6,355 nt of DNA from Spirochaetaceae bacterium (lineage in GTDB: Bacteria; Spirochaetota; Spirochaetia; DSM-27196; SKKC01), in assembly GCA_003554375.1 (NCBI GenBank), contig PWGF01000212.1:1-6355 (forward strand). Reading direction: 5' to 3'. The position numbers and the translations under genes are program-made. Position 1 is the first letter of the stretch, and each line of letters begins with the position of its first letter. The notes beneath the pieces are model-generated. The model made no database searches, was not told where the DNA came from, and worked only from the letters and a program-made list of their open reading frames with translations. This document shows, one piece after another, positions 1-4,786 of the stretch.

Positions 1-453
1 ACCAACGCCATGCACAAGGTCGCACCGGCAATCGAGGCAGCAACCCCTCTTCCACTCCTCCACATCGCCGACGAAACCGGGGAAGAGGCGGAGAAGCTGC
101 AGGTGGACACCGTCGGCCTCCTGGGAACCCGCTTTACTATGGAGGAGGAGTTCTACCGGGAGCGTCTGGCCCATGAGCACGGATTGACGGTCCTAATCCC
201 CGGACCGGAAGACCGGGAGCTGGTCCACCGCGTGATCTTCAACGAGCTCTGTACCGGAGCCGTAAACGAGGCCTCGCGAGCTGAGTACCGGAGAATCATG
301 GGCGAGCTCGTTGGACAGGGCGCCCAGGCGATCGTTCTCGGCTGTACCGAGATCTCGCTCCTCGTAACGGACGGCGACGCTCCGGTCCCTCTGCTCGACA
401 CGACCGGTATCCACGCACGGCGCGCAGTGGAGTGGGGACTGGCTCCCAAGTAA
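1..453 (+). CDS. Aspartate/glutamate racemase family protein (5' end outside window)
   Basis: This is the C-terminal part of a cofactor-independent amino-acid racemase of the Asp/Glu racemase superfamily, which interconverts L and D amino acids with two catalytic cysteines. The frame is open from base 1, where it reads T-N-A-M-H-K; this matches the segment just after the first catalytic Cys (C-x-N-x-M-H), so that Cys and roughly the first 80 residues lie outside. The second catalytic Cys is visible in IVLGCTEISLL (Cys codon 343-345, residue 112 counted from the internal Met at 10). The family is usually about 230 residues and the 150 seen here fit its second part through a normal C-terminus, ending in TAA. 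No lesion is visible. The substrate (Asp, Glu or another amino acid) cannot be decided from this fragment. It is the only intact + strand gene in the left part of the window and probably belongs to the chromosome next to the accessory region. Confidence 0.85.
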   Translation, partial: TNAMHKVAPAIEAATPLPLLHIADETGEEAEKLQVDTVGLLGTRFTMEEEFYRERLAHEHGLTVLIPGPEDRELVHRVIFNELCTGAVNEASRAEYRRIMGELVGQGAQAIVLGCTEISLLVTDGDAPVPLLDTTGIHARRAVEWGLAPK

Positions 454-501
454 GCCCGAGTAAGCCACCGTGCCCGGGTCGCAAGCTACGCAGAACCATC
501 A

Positions 502-523
502 TGCGCAGCGTCCCCTCTGCGCA
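502..523 (+). terminator. Possible weak terminator hairpin after the racemase
   Basis: TGCGCAG and CTGCGCA form a perfect 7-bp stem with an 8-nt loop about 50 nt after the racemase stop. It is followed by GCTCCTTCCTTG, pyrimidine-rich but without a true U-run, so efficient rho-independent termination is doubtful. Confidence 0.3.
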
Positions 524-591
524 GCTCCTTCCTTGCCTCGGACCGCTTGATACGCAAGTAGCACCGAATCGGAGAAAAACGGGAGGATGCA

Positions 592-753
592 ATGGATTTG
601 CCAAACTCCTCGCCATCGAACACATCGCGAATCGCCTCAACCCAACCAATGACTAAACTCTACTCACATCCGGAGAACACTCGAAGGAAGTGCCGCGGGC
701 TGCTAACGACGGGGTTCCGCGGAAAGTGCCGCGTGTTCCCAGTAACCAGGTAG
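592..753 (+). CDS. Short ORF with strong RBS, probably the 5' remnant of a lost gene
   Basis: ATG at 592 is preceded at proper distance by GGGAGGA, one of the better Shine-Dalgarno sites in the window. The frame begins MDLPNSSPSNTSRIASTQP and runs about 53 codons to a TAG. I do not recognise the product. Only the first 20-25 codons read like a plausible N-terminus; from about 660 onward the sequence is antisense to the PIN-domain remnant, so the rest of the frame is probably accidental. The simplest reading is that a gene downstream of the racemase started here and was cut off when the accessory DNA arrived or when a deletion occurred near 650-660. A genuine small protein is possible but not supported by anything else. 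Confidence 0.22.
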   Translation: MDLPNSSPSNTSRIASTQPMTKLYSHPENTRRKCRGLLTTGFRGKCRVFPVTR

Positions 754-887
754 GCGGCGCCTCCCCCCAACGCAATTTCGTAGAATGGCCGGTCGTCCGG
801 ATCATCAAGATGGGCGTCGGTAGGCGGGGCAGTCACATACTCCGCTTCGTGCTCGATGAAGTCCAGAAACGCGTGGATATCGATTGA
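660..887 (-). pseudogene. PIN-domain toxin remnant (C-terminal half only)
   Basis: Read on the - strand, this 75-codon frame has no start codon and lies directly behind an in-frame TGA at 888-890. It shows the C-terminal half of a COG1569/PIN_3-type PIN domain, the RNase fold of VapC-like toxins. Visible are DDPDDRPFYEIALGGGAAYL (third acidic cluster, remnant residues 28-47), then LVTGNTRHFP (residues 47-56), then a VVSSPRHFL tail. The N-terminal half with the first catalytic Asp and the second acidic residue is absent, so no active RNase can be made. Its stop is TAG at 660-662. Just upstream on the same strand an ATG at 942 with a GGAGAGGA site starts an unrelated short reading (MTEKASSAEDTHDSIF...), possibly the first codons of the lost partner antitoxin. 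The family call is strong; the history is inferred. Confidence 0.7.
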
Positions 888-942
888 TCAGGCGGAAGAT
901 ACTATCGTGCGTGTCTTCGGCTGAGCTGGCCTTCTCAGTCAT
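805..942 (-). pseudogene. Short ORF start upstream of the PIN remnant, possible antitoxin 5' fragment
   Basis: ATG at 940-942 follows GGAGAGGA by a normal spacing on the - strand and opens a 45-codon frame starting MTEKASSAEDTHDSIFRLIN. From about codon 20 the DNA belongs to the PIN remnant in another frame, so only the first part can be native. I do not recognise it. Because PIN toxins normally sit directly downstream of a small antitoxin gene, an attractive but unproven reading is that a deletion joined the start of the antitoxin gene to the second half of the toxin gene. Confidence 0.25.
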
Positions 943-1051
943 TCGCGTTCCTCTCCGGCTCCATGGGTGCACAACATAAGGTCCGGCAGGTGAGCGGCGA
1001 ACGAGGTGAGTCCGCTCGAACTGCTTATTGGACGACAGTAAGTTGATAGCT

Positions 1052-1906
1052 TCACTGATGCATCCGCCAACCGCCCCCCACGTACACCAGCTGGCCGGTG
1101 AGCCACCGCGCCTGCTCTGAAGACAGGAAGACGATGGCGTCGGCAACGTCTGCGGATCGGCCGATACGTTGCAGCGGCGTCTCTTTCGCGATGGCGTCTT
1201 CTTCGTTTGCCGTTAGGTACCCCGTCTGGATGGGCCCCGGTGAGACGATATTGACGGTGATCCCGTACTTACCGAGTTCGATCGCTGCGGATCGACTGTA
1301 CGATTCGATCGCATGCTTGCTCGCCGCGTAGCTGACGTTTCCCACGTGCGCATGGGCGGCGTCTGTACTGAGGTTGATGATCCGACCCCAGGCGGTGTTG
1401 CGAGCCAGGAACCGCCGCGTGTACTCGGCCATCAGGAGAGCATATGCACGCACATTGACGGCGGAGTTGGCATCGACGTCGTGACTCCCGACCAGATGGA
1501 TCTCAAAGCCGCCGAAAGAACCCAGAGCCGGATCGAAGGTATCCGGAGCACAGTAGGTGTGGTTATTCACGAGGATGTCGACATGCCCCAACTCGCGCTC
1601 GCACCGGTCGAACAGATCCGGGATGTGCGCCGGTCCGGAGAGATCCGTCTCAATAGCCGCCGCAGTTCCGCCGAGGGCTTGAATCTCCTCAACAACCCAC
1701 TGGGCGGTCTGCTGGTGATTCGCACGGTACAGGAGCGCGCCGCCTTCGGCGTTGGCCCGTGCCGCCGCAAGCTGTTCATCCGAGAAATCCGTCGGCTCGC
1801 GGAAGTACGCAAGCAGCACGTTCACCCGCTGTGCAGCTAGAGCTTTGGCGGTTGCAGCGCCAATCCCATGGTTCGCGCCGGTTACCTCCACCCCGCCCTG
1901 GCCCAA
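1052..1906 (-). CDS. Short-chain dehydrogenase/reductase (SDR), near-complete, uncertain start
   Basis: This is a classical-type SDR oxidoreductase using NAD(P)(H); the substrate is unknown. Counted from the TTG at 1906 it has 284 residues. The cofactor motif TGANHGIG is at 9-16, the NNHT variant of NNAG at 114-117, the catalytic Asn in NSAVNV near 151, Ser180 in INLSTDA, and the Tyr-x-x-x-Lys pair in YAASK (Tyr193, Lys197). PGPIQTG follows near 223-229 and the C-terminus is GGGWRMHQ. All tetrad residues are present. The start is weak: TTG has no convincing Shine-Dalgarno site, the first beta strand (GGVEVTG) is less hydrophobic than the usual VALVTG, and the open frame continues upstream without ATG or GTG to a TGA near 2010. 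The upstream LPGR, normally directly before beta 1, is separated from VEVTG by about seven extra glycine-rich codons. The core looks functional but translation initiation may be impaired. A broken SDR lies 233 bp upstream on the same strand. Confidence 0.8.
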   Translation of the reverse strand: MGQGGVEVTGANHGIGAATAKALAAQRVNVLLAYFREPTDFSDEQLAAARANAEGGALLYRANHQQTAQWVVEEIQALGGTAAAIETDLSGPAHIPDLFDRCERELGHVDILVNNHTYCAPDTFDPALGSFGGFEIHLVGSHDVDANSAVNVRAYALLMAEYTRRFLARNTAWGRIINLSTDAAHAHVGNVSYAASKHAIESYSRSAAIELGKYGITVNIVSPGPIQTGYLTANEEDAIAKETPLQRIGRSADVADAIVFLSSEQARWLTGQLVYVGGGWRMHQ

Positions 1907-2139
1907 GCGCCCGCGTCCGGGTAGTTCTCCGCTGTTTCTGTCCCTGATACGGTGCCGTGGACTTGCGACTCGAGATAGGCTCTTCCCAAAGGCGGTCTCA
2001 ACGTCGCGTCAGAGAGGCTCAGGACAAGACCTTCTGTCGTTCCAGGTTGTGCCTGCACAGCTTTCGCCGAGCCGGCGTGCTCAAAAGCCCACCGTCTCTA
2101 TATCAGGGCACGCGGTACGCAAGCCCTGGAGCCCTGCAA

Positions 2140-2863
2140 TCACCGGCAGAGAAAACCAGCGTCCACAGGGATGATTGCTCCAGTGATCCCCGAGGCGTGT
2201 GGCGAAGCAAGGAAGACCACTGTCCGCGCCACTTCCTCAACCCGGGTAACGCGCTTAAGGGGAAACCGCGCCAGCCAAGCACTGTGGTCCGCGTCGTCGG
2301 GGTGGAACGCGTTGTCCGCCCAAGTGAGAGCAACGCCGCACACACGCATTCCCTGTCCGCCGAACTCCGCAGCCAGGCTACGGGTGAGGGCGATGGCCGC
2401 ACCCTTTGTGGTAGCGTAGGCTATTTCGCCCGCGCCGTCCCGAAGAGCAGTTGTGGACAGAAGGTTGATTACGATGCCCCCTCAGCGCTCCAGCATGCGC
2501 GGTAACATCTGCCGGACAGTGAGGTAGTAGCCTAGGCCTTTGTAAGCGAGCTGCTCCCGCCATTCGTCCACTGTGTAATCCGGAAACGGCTTGCACAGCG
2601 CATGGACAGCGTTGTTCACTAGAATGTCAATGGGGCCAAGCTGTTCCTCGATCTCTCCTCCCATGCGCTCGACGTCGGCCGGCACGCGTACGTCCCCAAG
2701 GACGACGGTGCTCCGGCCGCCCAACGACAAGTATGCTCTCTTGAGCTTCGTGCGCCTCTTCGCGCGATACTCGCCCGTGCACGGCCACCGCCGCCCCATG
2801 GCGAGCAAGCTCCAGCGCCACCGCACGGCCGATACCACGGGTGGATCCGGTCACCCAAGCCAC
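2140..2863 (-). pseudogene. Broken SDR oxidoreductase (frameshift plus premature TGA)
   Basis: Three - strand pieces together form one SDR of about 240 residues. The first piece, from GTG at 2863, reads VAWVTGSTRGIGRAVALELA and continues to about REEAHEAQES (cofactor site). Near 2715-2745 the frame must change. The second piece then reads GRSTVVLGDVRVPADVERM, followed by LGPIDILVNNAV (NNAG region) and QMLPRMLER, where it meets TGA at 2482-2484. In the same frame after that stop the protein goes on with GGIVINLLSTTA (catalytic Ser), YATTKGAA (Tyr-x-x-x-Lys), and near the end VVFLASPHASGITGAIIPVD and FLCR before the natural TGA at 2140-2142. The 5' side also lacks a clear start: LAGK precedes VAWVTG in frame, but there is an in-frame stop and no ATG further up. 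No active enzyme can be made. It is a different SDR from its neighbour, not a fresh tandem copy. Confidence 0.85.
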
Positions 2864-3060
2864 TTTGCCCGCTAGCGCGTCGATGTCAGTCGCTGTACAC
2901 CCCTCCCCTTCGAGAGACGATCACCCTCTCCGGTCAGCCCTCGGGCGAGTGCGCCGCGGCTGCGGTCAGATACACGCGGCGAGTGCATTGGGATGCCTCT
3001 CCTGGAAATGCCACATGTATCCTGCGGGCATGGCCCAGGACGGACCAGTGGACCGAGCTT

Positions 3061-3194
3061 GATGTCGCCGTCTTCGTGGTAGAACGGCGCGACCAGCTGG
3101 TAGAGCCCCGGACGCTTCTGACGAAGCGAACTCGGTCGTGAAACTCGTGGCGGATTCTTTCCAGGTAGTCAGTGCTGGTCACGTTCGTCCTCAC
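3061..3194 (-). pseudogene. DUF1828-like third cistron, frameshifted and truncated
   Basis: A GTG at 3192-3194 overlaps the stop of the BrnA-like gene as GTGA, so this was the third cistron of that operon. It starts VRTNVTSTDYLERIRHEFHD and RVRFV. At about 3120/3121 one base appears to be missing; in the next frame the protein continues as QKRPGLYQLVAPFYHEDGD before similarity fades near 3061. The join resembles my memory of DUF1828-type proteins, in which a short helical start leads to ...PGLYQL.APFYHEDGDM and a strand-rich body; these often accompany toxin-antitoxin genes. The family label is therefore tentative, but the frameshift is clear from the natural-looking residues on both sides. 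The remaining two thirds of the usual domain are missing. The continuing frame down to about 2934 looks accidental. Confidence 0.5.
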
Positions 3195-3505
3195 CGTGTC
3201 GAAGATGCCCGTTCGTCTTCGAGTTCCCGGACGATTTTGCGAACCTCGTCACGCTCATAGAGTTGGTCCGTGACATACTTGTGAATGATCGATGAAATCA
3301 GCGTCTGGTACGGCAAACCCGCCTCGGCCGCCCGCTTTTTGGCGAGCTCAAGGTCCTCTTTCGGAAGTCGCAGGCTGATCGCCTGGCTCTTCCGCGCCCG
3401 GGTAAGAATGCGTTCCACTCGCTCACGGGTCTCAGCGTCCACCGGCTTTGCATGCTCGACGTTGTCCTCTATTTCTTGCTCTTCGGGCGTCAGTTTGTCA
3501 CTCAC
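3191..3505 (-). CDS. CopG/BrnA-type ribbon-helix-helix antitoxin
   Basis: This 104-residue protein is the predicted antitoxin and DNA-binding autorepressor of a BrnT/BrnA-like module. The start is GTG at 3503-3505: GGAGG lies six bases upstream and the codon overlaps the toxin's TGA as GTGA, implying translational coupling. An in-frame extension to 3568 has no such support. Residues 1-38 are charged and probably contact the toxin. A ribbon-helix-helix unit follows, with the strand SQAISLRLPK at 40-49, helix 1 in EDLELAKKRAAEAG, and helix 2 in YQTLISSIIHKYVTDQL. The acidic and basic tail DEVRKIVRELEDE closes the protein. No lesion is visible, unlike the toxin before it and the cistron after it. 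It likely binds the 12-bp palindrome in the promoter upstream of the toxin gene. The RHH assignment is firm; the exact family name is less so. Confidence 0.82.
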   Translation of the reverse strand: MSDKLTPEEQEIEDNVEHAKPVDAETRERVERILTRARKSQAISLRLPKEDLELAKKRAAEAGLPYQTLISSIIHKYVTDQLYERDEVRKIVRELEDERASSTR

Positions 3506-3768
3506 TGCGAACCTCCGTAGATCTTGTGGTACTTGCGACTTCGGAACGCGGTCTTGAGAACGATGCAATCGTCCTCCCTAATCACGAACGGCACCACCCA
3601 TGTGTAGTCGCGGATGGACATGACGAAGTACTGCTACCCCTCCCGCACCGGATTGTCGATGGCCGCGACGTACCGGTTTTCCAACAGCAGACCTTCGATC
3701 TCTTCGAACGATATGCCCCGTTCCCGTTTGAGCCATTCGTTGTTGGCTTCATCCCACATGATGTCCAT
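3502..3768 (-). pseudogene. BrnT-like toxin with in-frame amber codon
   Basis: The full frame is 88 codons plus stop, the normal size for BrnT-type ribonuclease toxins (about 90 residues). From ATG at 3766-3768 it reads MDIMWDEANNEWLKRERGIS and FEEIEGLLLEN, the typical BrnT opening (W/YDEAKN...K..HGISFEE). After DNPVREG codon 45 is TAG (3634-3636), and the same frame continues unmistakably with QYFVMSIRDYTWVVPFVIRE, DDCIVLKTAF and RSRKYHKIY, matching the second half of the fold. The natural TGA (3502-3504) overlaps the antitoxin GTG. Nothing else is damaged, so a single substitution in codon 45 explains the break. The 44-residue peptide made without readthrough lacks the core strands. It is the first gene after the promoter at 3777-3805, and ribosomes stopped at codon 45 would reach the antitoxin start only by reinitiation or by its own GGAGG site. 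Confidence 0.8.
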
Positions 3769-3776
3769 GCAACGCA

Positions 3777-3805
3777 ATTATACGCCGATGTATATACATT
3801 GGCAA
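3777..3805 (-). promoter_or_regulatory. Sigma-70-like promoter of the BrnT/BrnA-like operon, probably leaderless
   Basis: On the - strand TTGCCA (3800-3805) and a perfect TATAAT (3777-3782) are separated by exactly 17 bp. Only eight bases lie between TATAAT and the toxin ATG at 3768, so transcription should start at or within a base or two of the start codon. No Shine-Dalgarno site precedes this ATG, which agrees with a leaderless message. Confidence 0.75.
3788..3799. promoter_or_regulatory. 12-bp palindromic operator candidate
   Basis: ATGTATATACAT is a perfect palindrome filling most of the spacer between -35 and -10 of the toxin promoter. This is the expected place and size for a ribbon-helix-helix repressor site, so the BrnA-like protein encoded downstream is the obvious candidate ligand. 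It would also cover the upstream side of the divergent MNT gene. Confidence 0.6.
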
Positions 3806-3811
3806 CCAATG
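3797..3811. repeat. Inverted repeat CATTGG-CAA-CCAATG in the divergent promoter region
   Basis: Perfect 6-bp arms with a 3-bp centre. It shares the CAT of the neighbouring palindrome, contains the -35 of the toxin promoter, and ends at the first ATG of the divergent + strand MNT-like frame. It could be a second operator or a small hairpin at the MNT message start; no function can be assigned from sequence alone. Confidence 0.4.
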
Positions 3812-4048
3812 ATGCGGGAAGTCAACGAGCACAGCTTGCAACACCACGTGCGCCGAGAGCTGCGCGTGCGCGGGCGGATTTCCGATATCGACATCGGGAT
3901 CAGGGACTACCCCAAGGAACGATTCTTTCACATATACGGTCGTTTACTCACCGAACTGGAGCACGAGACAGATCTTGTCGATTTTGGAAATGAATCCGCG
4001 CTGTTCTCGCTGCTCTCGGGAATCGGAGAGGTGCTACGCATTGCGTGA
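3809..4048 (+). pseudogene. MNT nucleotidyltransferase (MntA-like) lacking its GS motif
   Basis: The 79-residue frame from ATG 3809 (a second ATG at 3812 is equally possible) resembles a minimal nucleotidyltransferase, the antitoxin of MNT-HEPN modules. SDIDIGI at 25-31 supplies two metal-binding Asp (26, 28), KERFFHIYGRLLTELEHETD at 36-55 follows, and the third Asp is in TDLVDF (55). The C-terminus GIGEVLRIA is normal. What should precede SDID, a beta strand ending in FGSRARG, is replaced by HHVRRELRVRG: RVRG may be the relic of RARG, but the Gly-Ser that holds the nucleotide is gone and the protein is 20-25 residues short. Most likely an internal deletion has damaged it, so AMP transfer is unlikely. 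Its TGA overlaps a GTG that opens the HEPN remnant (GTGA), the expected order antitoxin then toxin. Confidence 0.62.
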
Positions 4049-4200
4049 CGTTTCGCCCTTTCTTTCGCAATTCGTACGCGTACCAACTGGATTGGGACCA
4101 AATGCAACCGCTCGTTCTGTCGATTTCCGACACGTGGAATGACCTAAGAAGCTCGTTGGGTAACCTCATAGATGAGCAACGGCGCGGTGGCGATGATTGA
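4045..4200 (+). pseudogene. HEPN/HepT-like toxin remnant (C-terminal part)
   Basis: GTG at 4045-4047 overlaps the MNT stop by four bases and opens 51 codons reading TFRPFFRNSYAYQLDW, then DQMQPLVLSISDTWNDLRSS and LGNLIDEQ before TGA. This matches the last third of HepT-like ribonuclease toxins, in which ...RHVFRHAY.FELDWERLRPLVE.LPE.W..LR... surrounds the catalytic RX4-6H motif. The first 90-100 residues of the usual protein are missing although the overlapping start is retained, which suggests a deletion inside the gene. In addition the position expected to be the catalytic His (R-x4-H) is Asn9 (AAT, 4069-4071; CAT would need one base change). The remnant cannot form the active HEPN dimer. 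Identification rests on remembered family motifs. Confidence 0.6.
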
Positions 4201-4258
4201 TCACCATAATCACCCCACCCCCTCATTCACCACCTCAGACACCATCCGGGTAATCATC

Positions 4259-4273
4259 CCGGTGCGACACCGG
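4259..4273. repeat. Short perfect inverted repeat between convergent genes
   Basis: CCGGTG-CGA-CACCGG forms a 6-bp GC-rich stem with a 3-nt loop; just before it CCGGG-TAATCAT-CCCGG (4246-4262) can pair in the alternative. The site lies between the convergent HEPN fragments, where a bidirectional terminator would be expected, but neither side has a U-run. Confidence 0.3.
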
Positions 4274-4300
4274 AGAATATGACCCGGTTATTCCGAACTC

Positions 4301-4376
4301 TCATTGATCTCCGAGCAGCTCGGCGCGCGCCTGCTCTATCATGTTTGGCAGATCATGCGATCAACGGGGCGTTCAT
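4301..4376 (-). pseudogene. HEPN/HepT-like toxin N-terminal scrap after the second MNT
   Basis: The ATG at 4374-4376 overlaps the stop of the second MNT as ATGA, the usual arrangement for a following HepT gene. The frame reads MNAPLIA and stops at TGA (4353-4355). In the next frame NMIEQARAELLGDQ follows (4304-4345), a plausible first helix of a HEPN toxin, before another TGA at 4301-4303. Beyond that no HEPN-like residues are visible. The identity is inferred mainly from position; a chance frame cannot be excluded. Confidence 0.35.
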
Positions 4377-4684
4377 GCAACACGTTTCAGCGGCCCGAGT
4401 TCCCGGAGCGTCTGAGCGAACTCCGGATCGTAATCGAGCGCAACAAGGTCTATGTCGCGGTCGAGGCGGGCAAGGAGTTGTCCATAGGTCTTGAAGTAGA
4501 GCGACTTCGGTAAGCCCTCCACGGCCTTGTCCAGATCCGAGTCTTGTTCATAGCTCTCTGCCGCAAAGGACCCGAAAACGTACACTGCCTGACACCCGGC
4601 GGCTTTGAGAATAGCCGTGGCGGCCTCAAGGTTCCGAGCAACGTCTTCCGGCAAGTGTAGCTCCGTACTCATCATAACTATCAT
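4373..4684 (-). CDS. MNT-domain nucleotidyltransferase antitoxin (MntA-like), complete
   Basis: Minimal nucleotidyltransferases of this kind silence partner HEPN RNases by transferring AMP to a tyrosine. Counted from the ATG at 4684 the frame has 103 residues with every signature: VYVFGS at 34-39, then exactly ten residues to DLD (Asp50, Asp52), giving GSX10DXD, and a third Asp in IDLVALDY (Asp79). A C-terminus KRVA is typical. The first ATG lies inside the predicted -10 box (4680-4685), so translation more likely begins at Met4 (4673-4675) or Met5 (4670-4672), giving about 99-100 residues. The gene looks fully functional, yet its expected toxin, started by an ATGA overlap, is reduced to scraps. 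It may survive as an orphan antitoxin able to act on related toxins elsewhere. Confidence 0.83.
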   Translation of the reverse strand: MIVMMSTELHLPEDVARNLEAATAILKAAGCQAVYVFGSFAAESYEQDSDLDKAVEGLPKSLYFKTYGQLLARLDRDIDLVALDYDPEFAQTLRELGPLKRVA

Positions 4685-4709
4685 ACCGCTTAGACGCAGC
4701 CGAGTTCAA
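4680..4709 (-). promoter_or_regulatory. Promoter of the complete MNT gene, probably leaderless
   Basis: TTGAAC (4704-4709) and TATGAT (4680-4685) are spaced by 18 bp on the - strand. The ATGs at 4675 and 4672 lie four and seven bases beyond the -10 hexamer, where transcription should begin, and no Shine-Dalgarno site is visible. This parallels the BrnT-like promoter and argues for Met4 or Met5 as the real start. Confidence 0.55.
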
Positions 4710-4786
4710 CGTACGAATGCATAACTACACGGCTGAAGCTCCGGTTCTCCAAACCGAGGCAGATGAGCGCTTACGTCCCGTTCCTC

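Noticed and set aside
1313..1840. 175-codon + strand open frame inside the SDR
   Set aside because: Shadow of the - strand SDR, whose catalytic residues are all present.
1882..2097. 71-codon - strand frame without start (ending AWARAGWR) between the two SDRs
   Set aside because: No start codon, no recognisable motif, and its end overlaps the SDR in another frame; it could be a remnant but nothing supports it. I see no other feature in this 233-bp gap.
2934..3060. Continuation of both DUF1828-like frames to the left of 3061
   Set aside because: Residues become Arg/Ser/Gly-rich and unlike any protein family; similarity ends at HEDGD.
3506..3568. N-terminal extension of the BrnA-like antitoxin to 3568
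   Set aside because: It overlaps the end of the toxin and lacks an RBS, whereas GTG 3505 has GGAGG at six bases and a GTGA overlap.
3448..3993. 181-codon + strand open frame across the toxin and MNT region
   Set aside because: Antisense to the BrnT/BrnA-like genes and out of frame with the MNT; no motifs.
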